A stretch of 29,892 nucleotides of DNA from a virus (IMGVR_UViG_3300030331_006011:4839-34730), one strand, 5' to 3'; shown: positions 1 through 8,147, counted from the stretch's first letter. Translations and numbers: made by a program. The notes: generated by a model from the letters alone, not told the origin.

Positions 1-1001
1 GTGTGTTCAAGATGATCAACCCAATCATCTGGTAATCCTACTATATACAATAATTCCTTAATTGTCAAGACCCTTGCGTCAGAAAATGTTCCATCACCAT
101 TGTCAGTACCCGGATGACAATTATTTTGACTGTTAATGCTGCCATTCATCATAGTGACGGTTGGTGCTGGTCTATCCCAGTCAATTCGCTTGTAAGTGGT
201 CTTAAAGCCTTTTATGCGACGAAGTATACCCGTCTGCCTATCGATAGTTTTAGGATAGTGTACAGGGTTATCAAAGGCCGTTTTTCCCGTAGGGGTGTTG
301 CGGATCCATTTAATGTGATTGTCATTATGAATCTTGTGAGCCATTGAGTGCCACTTAATTGGCGAATCTTGCCCCGACTCCAAACTAGGAAGATGCCCAA
401 TAGACTCACGAACAGTAATCTGACTTAGTTCAGGTTCTGGATGTCTCCAGACGGCCATATCTTTTCTGGATAGGAGAGTAATCAGTCGCTTACGATAGTG
501 GGGTGTATCATAATCTGCTGCATCTAGAACTTTATAAACAATATTGTAGTGTTCTCCAAGCTTGCTATCAATATACGGCATGATATTAACACTATTGCCA
601 GCATCATCAAGAATAAATGTTGTTTCACTCGCCATTCCACGAACATTCTCGATCAAAACATACTTTGGCTTTAATATTTCAGTAGCTTGAACGACTTTCT
701 TAATTAAAGAATTTCTTGGATCATTTTTTTCTGATCTCTTGGCATTAGCCATGCTCATACCTTGGCATGGCGGAGTTGCCATAATAAAGTCAACTTCTCT
801 TTTTTGAGATTCCCTAATAATCGAACCAAACACATCGTTATCAAGAATGCTACCCTCGATAACTAATGTATCGGGATGCATGGACCTGTAAAATTCAGCC
901 CTGTCTTCAATAAGCTCATTCGCTACAACAATGTCAATTCCAACTTGATCAAAGTAAGTTTCACCGATACCAACATTCGCAAACAAAGATAAACCTTTCA
1001 C
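1..1001 (-). CDS. DNA (cytosine-5) methyltransferase, C-terminus cut by window edge
   Basis: About 333 codons are visible, open from a GTG at 1001 to the window edge. The start is chosen because GAGGGG lies five bases upstream, and the protein then begins directly with motif I (KGLSLFANVGIGE). The catalytic PCQG loop follows at residues 78-81 (TPPCQGMS, nucleophile Cys79), then ENVRG (motif VI) at 118-122, QTGILRRI, DWDRPAPTVTMMNG (motif IX) and finally LTIKELLYIVGLPDDW (motif X). All core motifs are therefore present and only the last residues are missing. The family transfers methyl from S-adenosylmethionine to C5 of cytosine in a specific DNA site; the site cannot be read from the sequence. 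No restriction enzyme gene is beside it, so protection of phage DNA against host restriction is the likeliest role. A consensus promoter lies just upstream. Confidence 0.93.
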   Translation of the reverse strand, partial: MKGLSLFANVGIGETYFDQVGIDIVVANELIEDRAEFYRSMHPDTLVIEGSILDNDVFGSIIRESQKREVDFIMATPPCQGMSMANAKRSEKNDPRNSLIKKVVQATEILKPKYVLIENVRGMASETTFILDDAGNSVNIMPYIDSKLGEHYNIVYKVLDAADYDTPHYRKRLITLLSRKDMAVWRHPEPELSQITVRESIGHLPSLESGQDSPIKWHSMAHKIHNDNHIKWIRNTPTGKTAFDNPVHYPKTIDRQTGILRRIKGFKTTYKRIDWDRPAPTVTMMNGSINSQNNCHPGTDNGDGTFSDARVLTIKELLYIVGLPDDWVDHLEH

Positions 1002-1023
1002 AATAACCCCTCGTATACCTACT

Positions 1024-1052
1024 ATTATAACAAACTACAATCCCAGTGTCAA
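1024..1052 (-). promoter_or_regulatory. sigma70-type promoter of the methyltransferase gene (perfect consensus)
   Basis: Read on the minus strand: TTGACA at 1052-1047, a 17-base spacer, and TATAAT at 1029-1024. Both hexamers are exact consensus. The TGA stop codon of the upstream gene lies inside the -35 hexamer. The expected start of transcription is about 1017, giving a leader of about 16 bases that contains the GAGGGG ribosome binding site. Confidence 0.85.
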
Positions 1053-1936
1053 GAAATTTCGTAAGGGAATTTTTCGTGTCTGCGAGGCTTGATTAATTCT
1101 TCATACGGTCTATCGATAATATGCTCTGCACCCACATATCTTTCGTAATCAGACCATTGTCTGGCATCATAAAACCAAGGGACTTCAATCTTTGTCGATT
1201 TTTTGTTCGTCTTCACTGAATGGAAAACAACTTTCAAAGGGAAGTGGCGAGCACTCCACCTCTTCTCCAGTGGTAACTTCTCCGATGGATAAAGCTGGTC
1301 TGGTAAAGGGGGTAAAAATTCCTTTGTTGTTTTTTGGTTGACGTGTCTTCTGCATTTTTTGAAATCCTCTCCAAACATTGTAAACGAAAGTGGCAAATCA
1401 TTTTTAATGTTTTTATTATTAAATGTAAAGAAAAAGTTGTTTTTCTTGTCTCGAATTAGTTTCCTATTTTCCCTAACGACCGAAAAATCGAATAAACTTA
1501 GCGGAAATGACACATAATACTTATCTGGTGTTAACCAAGTTGAAATTCTGTGACATGTGTGCCATGCTGTGATTTGGCCACAAAGGACCGACCAACCATA
1601 TGAGTCTCTTCTATCTCTGTCTTTGGGATGGACAGGAACATAGTAAATAGGTATTTCTTTTCTTTCGTGGCTAGAGAATTTTGACATCCTGTTGAAATAT
1701 ACAGGATCATATGTCCAATCACCAACAGTGTGTCTAACAATAGGAGCCATATCATCGTTAGCTATAATCCAAATTGTACTACAACCTGCAAGGGCACACT
1801 CATACACTGATTTTTGAATTGCCGAAAGTCCATTATTAACGGGCAGCAACACTTCTGGAAAGGTATTGATGTGATCGGTTTTTATATTGGCAATCGGTAT
1901 GATACCCGCCATGTGTAATCTATAGCTCTGACTCAT
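1049..1936 (-). CDS. nucleotidyltransferase-like protein
   Basis: A 295-residue protein. The N-terminal half looks like a GT-A/nucleotidyltransferase (MobA/RmlA-like) Rossmann fold: a first strand (AGIIPIAN, residues 10-17), then PEVLLPVNNG (27-36), a helix (SAIQKSVYECALAGC) and a second strand (TIWIIANDD, 54-62). A charged segment, HPKDRDRRDSYGWSV, follows near residue 105. The classical GxGxR(L/M) loop of active pyrophosphorylases is not obvious, so activity is uncertain. The start overlaps the stop of the preceding gene by ATGA and lacks its own Shine-Dalgarno sequence, so translation is probably coupled to that gene. The two likely act together, perhaps on a sugar or nucleotide. The fold assignment is inferred from the pattern of strands and helices. 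Confidence 0.6.
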   Translation of the reverse strand: MSQSYRLHMAGIIPIANIKTDHINTFPEVLLPVNNGLSAIQKSVYECALAGCSTIWIIANDDMAPIVRHTVGDWTYDPVYFNRMSKFSSHERKEIPIYYVPVHPKDRDRRDSYGWSVLCGQITAWHTCHRISTWLTPDKYYVSFPLSLFDFSVVRENRKLIRDKKNNFFFTFNNKNIKNDLPLSFTMFGEDFKKCRRHVNQKTTKEFLPPLPDQLYPSEKLPLEKRWSARHFPLKVVFHSVKTNKKSTKIEVPWFYDARQWSDYERYVGAEHIIDRPYEELIKPRRHEKFPYEIS

Positions 1937-2808
1937 AATAGATAACTGTAGTTTGATAAATCAGATTCACTGGCTATTTTTATTAATTCAGGAGTAGAGA
2001 GGTTTATCTTTTTAACATTTATGGTTTCGTCCCACTCTGGGGTGTCAATTAGAACTTTGTCCCTTCTGATAATGTGTGTCTTAAAGCTCCTGTGTAGAGA
2101 TTCACCATGCTTATTATAGCCATAAATTCTACCCTTCAAGCCGTTCTTTTTTAAAAGGTCAAGTAATTTAAAATTTGTCATTGTTTGTGTGAAAGATGGC
2201 GAGGTTAGTTGCTCATCAGTGAGTATTGAAAGTGCACAAGCATCTTTAACACCAGTATTCCCACAAATTCTGTCACTTGAATAGAACCAAACCTTGCTAA
2301 CAAAATCATCGCTTGATTCCATGTAATCAATATGGTGTTTTCCGCCCGTATTAAAGCCAATTCTGTCAAAAACTTTATATCTGGCATTTTGTTTTTTCCT
2401 TGCAGTAATTAACTTGTAAGTTCTATTATCACCGAAATAATAACATTTGTCAAATATTATTTCACATAATTTGTCATACTCGCTTGAACATACGAGTGAA
2501 TTCCCTGTATATCTAATGGTATCGCACAAGCTTGACAACGGAATTAATCCTTCCATGCTCAGCAGAAAGTAAAGCCTTTCCCATAACAAAACTTGTTTCT
2601 CACCAAAGTCAAAATTTTTAGAAAATGACTCGTGAGATTTTAAAGCATTATTTAATTTTAAAAAACTTGTGTCACATGATGGATCTAAAAATTCAAAATC
2701 GTGTGGTTTTTGCACTGCAGTAAACAAGACTGGTAACTTGTTGTAAAATGCGAACAATAAAGCCCGTAAATTACTGCCAATTACTATTCTCTCATATTCA
2801 AACTTCAT
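1933..2808 (-). CDS. protein with N-terminal Rossmann-like (FAD/NAD-type) motif, unknown function
   Basis: A 291-residue protein beginning FEYERIVIGSNLRALLFAF, a strand-glycine-helix motif like the dinucleotide-binding start of flavoproteins such as amine oxidases or UDP-galactopyranose mutase, but with a degenerate GSNLRA in place of GxGxxG. The rest has many aromatic residues and several cysteines and no motif I recognise. There is no clear ribosome binding site: TATAAT lies only six bases before the ATG (see separate entry), so the mRNA may be leaderless. Its stop overlaps the start of the nucleotidyltransferase-like gene by four bases, which suggests a functional pair. Confidence 0.55.
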   Translation of the reverse strand: MKFEYERIVIGSNLRALLFAFYNKLPVLFTAVQKPHDFEFLDPSCDTSFLKLNNALKSHESFSKNFDFGEKQVLLWERLYFLLSMEGLIPLSSLCDTIRYTGNSLVCSSEYDKLCEIIFDKCYYFGDNRTYKLITARKKQNARYKVFDRIGFNTGGKHHIDYMESSDDFVSKVWFYSSDRICGNTGVKDACALSILTDEQLTSPSFTQTMTNFKLLDLLKKNGLKGRIYGYNKHGESLHRSFKTHIIRRDKVLIDTPEWDETINVKKINLSTPELIKIASESDLSNYSYLL

Positions 2809-2814
2809 GTATGT

Positions 2815-2820
2815 ATTATA
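2815..2820 (-). promoter_or_regulatory. possible -10 element for a leaderless transcript
   Basis: A perfect TATAAT on the minus strand lies six bases upstream of the ATG at 2808, where a transcription start would fall at or next to the initiation codon. No TTGACA-like hexamer is found at the usual distance, so this is only a candidate. It gains some weight because the gene has no visible ribosome binding site. Confidence 0.3.
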
Positions 2821-2823
2821 ACT

Positions 2824-3336
2824 TTAATCTACATAATTTTTATAAAAAAGTTTTAATCCACTTGAGTTATGTCCGCCGGTATGCCAACTTGAATTCATTA
2901 TGTGGTATGGCTTGTTAATGTGGGGCCAGCCAAGAGCATGACCAAGCTCGTGTTCCAATACCCGTTCTTTATTAGCATTTCTTGGAAATACAAATATTTT
3001 TGCTTTCACTATTTCTTTTGTCTTGTTTGATATGGTAATCCTAGTAGAAGCCAAATGATCTGTAAAATTAAAATCTTGGTTAGGCAGTGAAATTATTATC
3101 TCACCATATCTTGGCTCACCACAGTTTATTGTACTATCGTATCTAATATAGTCAAATGTATATCCAAGCTTTTCCCAGTATTTAACTGCCTGTGAAACTC
3201 TAAAACTGTGTATTCCAGAATTTGTGCACACCGTTATACCCGGTGCCATCCTCCATTCATTAGTGCGATTTTTTGCTAATTCTGTATAGTCAGAAACTTG
3301 TAAACCCATCAACAGCAGTAAAAAATTGATTATCAT
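2824..3336 (-). CDS. small exported zinc metalloprotease (metzincin-like)
   Basis: A 170-residue protein. A hydrophobic N-terminus (MIINFLLLLMGLQVS) looks like a short signal peptide or anchor, though it lacks a positively charged first segment. The zinc site is HELGHALGWPH at residues 129-139 (His129, Glu130, His133, His139), followed by a Met-turn (YHIM, Met147). This is the HExxHxxGxxH signature of metzincins such as matrixins. Cys37 and Cys72 could form a disulfide in the periplasm. The start codon overlaps the amidase stop by one base (TAATG). Its place beside the endolysin suggests a role in lysis or envelope protein degradation, but the substrate is unknown. Confidence 0.8.
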   Translation of the reverse strand: MIINFLLLLMGLQVSDYTELAKNRTNEWRMAPGITVCTNSGIHSFRVSQAVKYWEKLGYTFDYIRYDSTINCGEPRYGEIIISLPNQDFNFTDHLASTRITISNKTKEIVKAKIFVFPRNANKERVLEHELGHALGWPHINKPYHIMNSSWHTGGHNSSGLKLFYKNYVD

Positions 3337-4256
3337 TACTCACTAGACACCTCATCATCACAATATATTCCTTCTAACATTGATTTAATATCCAAGCCAG
3401 CACAATCTATTTTTCGCTTACTTACATGATAATGACTAACAAAGCCAGAAAATTTACCATAAGCAACTTGTTGTTCATACTTTGTAGATGTGCTTCCAAA
3501 CTGGTTTAAAGGAGTCTTATATGGTATTCCAGTGGCTCGATGTACGGCTTCCCAAAGTTTAGTCAAAGCCTCAAGTTGAGCGGGATAAAACCCTGTAAAA
3601 GTATCTAACTTTTCGCCATGAACCCATGCATCACTAATGAGTGGCCTCTCCCCAAAACCATGTTTTTGATACCAATCTTGATATTTTGGATAGTATGCAT
3701 TTGATATTTCTACACCGATAGAAGGCCGGTTTGTTCTGCTAGATCCGGCATGCCATGCTGCATGCTGAAGATCCATTGTTTGGTAAATTGTACCATCGTT
3801 GTCAATTAGGAAGTGGACGGAGGCTCCTCTACGATTGAGCACATTTTGACAAGATTTAGAGTTTAAACAGACATCCCAATGATTTACAAAATACCTAATG
3901 CTCCTCTTAGGTCTACCAGAATAGTCATAATAGTTGCCATAAGGTGTTTCAATCCCACCTTTCTCTGACCACAAAACAAACTTGTCCCACTCAATAGGGA
4001 AAAATTCCCCATTGTAAACGATGTAATTGGAGAAATGCTTATTCTCTGGTTTGTAATCGTCAATTTCAGACTGTCGCTCAGTCCACAATCTTCTGAATGT
4101 TGTTGGTCCACATAAGCCATCCGCACTTATACCTCTTGACCTTTGCCATTTTTTTACCGCTCTGACTAGCTTATCGTCAAAGTATTTCTCTCCAAACCAA
4201 GAAGGTTCCCACCCAAGCTTCTTGGCAGAAGCCTCGTTGTAGAAATTTTTATCCAT
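3336..4256 (-). CDS. N-acetylmuramoyl-L-alanine amidase endolysin with N-terminal peptidoglycan-binding domain
   Basis: A 306-residue protein. Residues 1-60 resemble a PG_binding_1 domain (AVKKWQRSRGISADGLCG, then PTTFRRLW). From about residue 118 it is an Amidase_2 domain: FVNHWD (His126), VHFLIDNDGTIYQ, HAAWHAG, SIGVEISN, and SHYHVSKRKIDCAGLD. Zinc ligands by analogy with T7 lysozyme are His126, His277 and Cys285; the eight-residue gap between the last two matches T7. The enzyme cuts the amide bond between muramic acid and the stem peptide to lyse the cell. There is no signal peptide, so export would need a holin, and no holin gene is evident in this window. The ATG at 4256 has no good Shine-Dalgarno sequence. 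Confidence 0.92.
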   Translation of the reverse strand: MDKNFYNEASAKKLGWEPSWFGEKYFDDKLVRAVKKWQRSRGISADGLCGPTTFRRLWTERQSEIDDYKPENKHFSNYIVYNGEFFPIEWDKFVLWSEKGGIETPYGNYYDYSGRPKRSIRYFVNHWDVCLNSKSCQNVLNRRGASVHFLIDNDGTIYQTMDLQHAAWHAGSSRTNRPSIGVEISNAYYPKYQDWYQKHGFGERPLISDAWVHGEKLDTFTGFYPAQLEALTKLWEAVHRATGIPYKTPLNQFGSTSTKYEQQVAYGKFSGFVSHYHVSKRKIDCAGLDIKSMLEGIYCDDEVSSE

Positions 4257-4272
4257 TACATATTACTTTATT

Positions 4273-4542
4273 TTATTCAGTAATCCCTATAACATAGTTG
4301 TCTAAAATTACATCATAATTAGTACTGCCAATGGTAATTTGCTCAACCATCGAGCGATCAATGATTATTTTGTTATTTTGAAATAAATTAAATCTCACAT
4401 CGTCGGCCGCTTTGATTACAGTGACTTCGGAATATCTTTGCTCCTCTGGTTTATAATCTTCTGGCAACAAAACCACAGAACTCGTCTCTGCTGGTTTAGG
4501 TGGCATTTTAATTAATATATACCTGTTAACTGGATTAAACAT
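4273..4542 (-). CDS. GroES-like co-chaperonin (gp31/Cpn10 analogue)
   Basis: An 89-residue protein with the length and layout of Cpn10: an opening strand (NRYILIKM, 6-13), a mobile-loop region (about 15-34, with a hydrophobic VVLLP segment), SEVTVIKA (38-45) as the counterpart of GEVVAVG, NNKIIIDR (56-63) as the counterpart of the VLF strand, then TNYDVILDNYVIGITE at the end, equivalent to the EYLILREDDILAVIE end of GroES. Sequence identity is low but the order of elements is complete. The family caps host GroEL; T4 gp31 replaces GroES for folding of the capsid protein. A strong AAGGAG lies seven bases before the ATG, which overlaps the upstream stop by eight bases. Confidence 0.82.
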   Translation of the reverse strand: MFNPVNRYILIKMPPKPAETSSVVLLPEDYKPEEQRYSEVTVIKAADDVRFNLFQNNKIIIDRSMVEQITIGSTNYDVILDNYVIGITE

Positions 4543-4762
4543 CTCCTATCTCCTTATGAATTAATTTTTGTTGTGTAAAGTATTCTTCTTTTGTCAAGAA
4601 AACATCTTTTCGCTTACCGCACCTTTTACATACAACTGTTAGGTGGATATTTTCACCCAACATAGTACGAACATTACCAATTGGTCGGTAGTAACAGCAT
4701 GTATCCAAAGCCCCACACTTATCTCTTAAAGTTGCTTTATCTACTAAGTGATTAAAGTTCAT
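4535..4762 (-). CDS. small cysteine-rich protein, probable zinc ribbon
   Basis: A 75-residue protein. Two ATGs lie in tandem at 4765 and 4762; GAAGAGG is best spaced for the second. Cysteines fall at residues 16, 22, 23 and in a CKRC pair at 45-48, followed by a basic GKRK stretch, which suggests a single zinc-binding ribbon. It sits between the ribonucleotide reductase and GroES-like genes, overlapping or abutting both. No function is recognised; nucleic-acid binding or a redox role beside the reductase are both possible. Confidence 0.7.
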   Translation of the reverse strand: MNFNHLVDKATLRDKCGALDTCCYYRPIGNVRTMLGENIHLTVVCKRCGKRKDVFLTKEEYFTQQKLIHKEIGDV

Positions 4763-4772
4763 CATTACCTCT

Positions 4773-6740
4773 TCAAATTTCGCAAGACTCTCCGTCACAA
4801 TACTTTGTGCCTATACCAGCCACATCAGTTTCTATTCTTTGAATTGGGGTGATTTCTGCCGACATCTCTTTAAATTGTTCCTCTGTAATGGGCTCGTAGG
4901 GGGCTTGCTCATAACCAGTGTCTTGATATTTGAGAAAAGAAACAGCCTTTAGTCTTGTTTCATACATTTCAAGTGCACTCTTTAATTGATCTGATTCCTG
5001 CTCTCTAAAAGTAACCGTGACGGATACAGCATTATCAGCCCAATAGTTTTGATATTGTGCCGCAATCTCTAGTTGTTCCCACATACTAACATCTTTTTTA
5101 CCTTTTGTAAAGAATTCTTCATGGATCGGAAACTCAACAACGGTTGTGTTGGGTGAGTATTTGTCCTTTTCGGTTCTGTAACCGGCTTTCTGCAGTTGTG
5201 GCACGATTGGAGAAGAGTTAGAAAACCTAATACGACGAATATAGAACTCACTTTCTGGGAAATGGATACCGGGGGTTGAGCCATTAAGCAGGGAAACAGT
5301 ACCAGATGGTTTTATAGATGTCATCTTGATTGACTTCGGCACACACAACCAATTGGAATACTCCGTATCCAATTCACGAACATAGTCGTATGCATCGTCG
5401 CACCAGTCCATCATAGTTCGGCGGCCGTGCTTATTGAAAGCTTGAACAATTCCTGATTGAGACAGGCCGATGCGACGGTTTTTAAGCATCTTAGCATTTG
5501 TTTCAGGCCAATGAGTGTTAACAAGGGTAACAGTTTTACCATAAAGATAAGCACACTTGAGTGTTTTTACATAATCGTCATAGTCTTCATGCTTTGCAGG
5601 GAAAGTCTCAACGAGACAACACATTTCAGCATTATGCAGACTTTGCTCCACACATGGATTGAAACCCATAACCTCTGCATCATCATAATTTACACCGTCC
5701 TTGAGCCTTCCAAATGCACGGGCATTCTCAAGCCAAATGTATCCCGGTTCGCCATTGTTTTGTGACTGTTCGGCATGCCATTCATAATCCATTCCAACTT
5801 CAGCATTAAATGAGTTGTTTGAGCCCCATCGGTGGTGATACAGTTTTTCTTGATCATTTTTCATTTCGAGATAACGAATGTCATCATGTTCGCCAATCGC
5901 AAGGGCTGCTGAACGACGAACATTACCAGCTACGACACAGCGACCAATTAAGTTTTCTGTATCCACGATGTCCACGGAGGATATCGGCTCTCCAATCTTG
6001 TTGGAATATAGTTCTGTTAAATTCTCATGAAGTTCGATAAGTGGGCCTGCACCGGAGGAGGTACCACCAAAACCAAGAATTGGGGCACCTTCTGGTCTAA
6101 TATTGGAGTAATCAAATTTAGGGACATTGGCACCGTGAAAAAACCCATCAAGCAGAATATGAACGGAATTAACCCAGCCCTCGCGAGAATCATCAATCAC
6201 ATGTGTGTCATTAGTGTAAGTCGGCTCTTTGATCGTGACGGTTCCAGCACCCTTGGTATCAAACCCGACACCAACACCTACCATTAAAGCATCCATGATC
6301 CAAGAGAAAATATAGCCGCCTTTTCGATCAATATCTTGAGTAGAACGGAAAGCACAATTAAACAAAGCTGCCCCTGTTCTCTCCTCAACAAATTTAGTGC
6401 CCATCATCCACAATCCTCGGCCGGGTGGTGTCCACTTCAAATTAAAGAGACGATCAAAAGCATCCTTTGCTGTTTTCTGGGCTTTATTGTCGTTCCACTC
6501 AAGGCCAAGACCCACAACATGTTCCTTCTGGATATTGAACATACCCTCAATAACACGACGACATGTTTGCCACCATTCTTCTGTGCCAGTGGCATCTGGC
6601 TCTATTTCGCTAAGCCTTCGGGCATAAGTCCTTTTAAAAGTTACATAACCAAGCGGACCCCAAGGTACCTCTGCTGTTTTATATGGTTCCACGAAGGAAT
6701 CGGACAATCTGAATTTTCTGATGGTGCTTAAAGTTCTCAT
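4773..6740 (-). CDS. nrdJ: adenosylcobalamin-dependent ribonucleoside-triphosphate reductase (class II, monomeric)
   Basis: A 655-residue protein of the Lactobacillus leichmannii RTPR type, which converts ribonucleotides to deoxyribonucleotides for phage DNA synthesis. Landmarks: NCAF with Cys129 (first active-site disulfide cysteine), NPCVEQS with thiyl-radical Cys363 and Glu365, MCCLVE at 373-378 (second disulfide cysteine), IKPSGTVSLLNGSTPGIHFP in the barrel, and the C-terminal CDGESC with Cys648 and Cys653, the same CxxxxC spacing as the RTPR redox tail. It is somewhat shorter than RTPR (739 residues). There is no small subunit beside it, as expected for class II. It depends on cobalamin from the host or environment. 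The start lies four bases after the helicase stop. Confidence 0.96.
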   Translation of the reverse strand: MRTLSTIRKFRLSDSFVEPYKTAEVPWGPLGYVTFKRTYARRLSEIEPDATGTEEWWQTCRRVIEGMFNIQKEHVVGLGLEWNDNKAQKTAKDAFDRLFNLKWTPPGRGLWMMGTKFVEERTGAALFNCAFRSTQDIDRKGGYIFSWIMDALMVGVGVGFDTKGAGTVTIKEPTYTNDTHVIDDSREGWVNSVHILLDGFFHGANVPKFDYSNIRPEGAPILGFGGTSSGAGPLIELHENLTELYSNKIGEPISSVDIVDTENLIGRCVVAGNVRRSAALAIGEHDDIRYLEMKNDQEKLYHHRWGSNNSFNAEVGMDYEWHAEQSQNNGEPGYIWLENARAFGRLKDGVNYDDAEVMGFNPCVEQSLHNAEMCCLVETFPAKHEDYDDYVKTLKCAYLYGKTVTLVNTHWPETNAKMLKNRRIGLSQSGIVQAFNKHGRRTMMDWCDDAYDYVRELDTEYSNWLCVPKSIKMTSIKPSGTVSLLNGSTPGIHFPESEFYIRRIRFSNSSPIVPQLQKAGYRTEKDKYSPNTTVVEFPIHEEFFTKGKKDVSMWEQLEIAAQYQNYWADNAVSVTVTFREQESDQLKSALEMYETRLKAVSFLKYQDTGYEQAPYEPITEEQFKEMSAEITPIQRIETDVAGIGTKYCDGESCEI

Positions 6741-6743
6741 TAT

Positions 6744-8147
6744 TTATTTTTTCCTTTTTAGTTTTCTGAATTTAGCATATTTGTCTTGTAAAACCTCTCT
6801 CTGTTCTTTTGGAGTTAGAGAAGTTGGATTACTTGCCACAGGAGGCTGTTGTCCTGCATTGGTTGGTATGATTGTATTAGATTTAGGTAGCACCCTAATT
6901 TTTACATTAGAAGTGTCCATAAAGATATTATATATCATTCCATCGGGCCCGTTACGATTTTTTGCAATAAAAATCTTACCAGTATTATTTTGTTTGTCCT
7001 CAACTGTGCGGGACACGGACATAATAAAATCCGCCACAAAGCACTTATTGAATGCTTCGGAAATCTGCTCCATTGTAATCACTTCAGCATTTAATCCAGA
7101 ACGGTTAGTTTGCGAAGCGGTCCAAATTGGGCACTCAAATTCTGTAGATAGGGCTCTCAGTTCTTCATAAATTGACTCAAGCTCGGCTCTTTTTTCTTTT
7201 CTAATGACCACAGGCTTAAGCAAATCAGCATAATCAACAATAATCATGCCCGGGACTGTTCCTCTTTTTTTAAGTTTGGTGAGGTGCGAACGAATACTAT
7301 TAGTTGAGGCTGATTTTGTCGGATATTCCTTTACTATAAGTCTGCCCTCGACATCTTTAACAGATTCGTAAATCTCTTCTTTAAATGATAAGAGATTGGA
7401 CAGTGGGAAGCCGGTAATACAACTGTCGTACCTAGAGGCAACCACTGTGTCTTGAAGCTCAAGGGTGTAATGTACAACAGTCTTACCCTCCAATATTGCT
7501 TGGGCACCCAAATGCACCAACACCATTGATTTACCTGCTCCAGTAGGAGCTACTACAACACCCAATTCTTGACGGCCGAGACCGCCACCACATATCTTGT
7601 CAATATCGTCCCAACCAGTTGTTACCGGCTTTCTAAAACGGGGTTTGTATCTTTCTTCAAAGTCAGCAAGATAGTCATGACCAAAATTGTTTTCGGAGCC
7701 CAATACGAGAGAGTCATTTATAATCTTAGATATTTCATCAAATGAGCATGTCTGAAGCAGACCAACAGACTTCATCATTGCTTCTTTCAAGTTTTGTTTT
7801 CTGCAGAAGTCTAGTGAAGTTTCTTTAACATAGTCAGCATCACCATCAATATCTTTTGTCAGAATCTTGGTAAAGTATTCTTTTACCTGTAATCTGACAA
7901 TCTCGTCTTCATCCTCTAACTCGGTGTTCAGGATTGATGCAACAGCATTTGCAGAGGGGTGTGAGCCATACTTATCACGATAATTAACTATTTTTCGTGA
8001 AAATACTCGCAGGTATTCAAGCTCTAAAAAATTTAGATCCAGTACCTCAGTAATCTGATCCGCAAACGGTCGATCTTGATAAATCAGTTGAACTAGGTTT
8101 TCTTGAAATGATTTACCATAGTCTGCGAAATTAGGCTTACTTTGCAA
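6744..8147 (-). CDS. replicative DNA helicase, DnaB/T4 gp41 family
   Basis: A 467-residue protein. The N-terminal region (about 1-150) is helical, as in DnaB-like helicases. The RecA-type motor domain has Walker A APTGAGKS (200-207), Walker B MIIVDYADLL (301-310), the H3-like TASQTNRSG (344-351) and KNRNGPDG (396-403) near the arginine finger. It would unwind the fork ahead of the family A polymerase. Start: a TTG at 8147 preceded by GGGGG; the reading frame has no ATG nearby, and the N-terminal sequence begins naturally there. The C-terminus is very basic (KFRKLKRKK), which may contact DNA. A promoter lies directly upstream. I see no separate primase gene in the window. Confidence 0.93.
   Translation of the reverse strand: MQSKPNFADYGKSFQENLVQLIYQDRPFADQITEVLDLNFLELEYLRVFSRKIVNYRDKYGSHPSANAVASILNTELEDEDEIVRLQVKEYFTKILTKDIDGDADYVKETSLDFCRKQNLKEAMMKSVGLLQTCSFDEISKIINDSLVLGSENNFGHDYLADFEERYKPRFRKPVTTGWDDIDKICGGGLGRQELGVVVAPTGAGKSMVLVHLGAQAILEGKTVVHYTLELQDTVVASRYDSCITGFPLSNLLSFKEEIYESVKDVEGRLIVKEYPTKSASTNSIRSHLTKLKKRGTVPGMIIVDYADLLKPVVIRKEKRAELESIYEELRALSTEFECPIWTASQTNRSGLNAEVITMEQISEAFNKCFVADFIMSVSRTVEDKQNNTGKIFIAKNRNGPDGMIYNIFMDTSNVKIRVLPKSNTIIPTNAGQQPPVASNPTSLTPKEQREVLQDKYAKFRKLKRKK

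Noticed and set aside
6336-6731. 131-codon open frame on the plus strand
   Set aside because: Antisense shadow of the ribonucleotide reductase gene, with no ribosome binding site and no recognisable domain.
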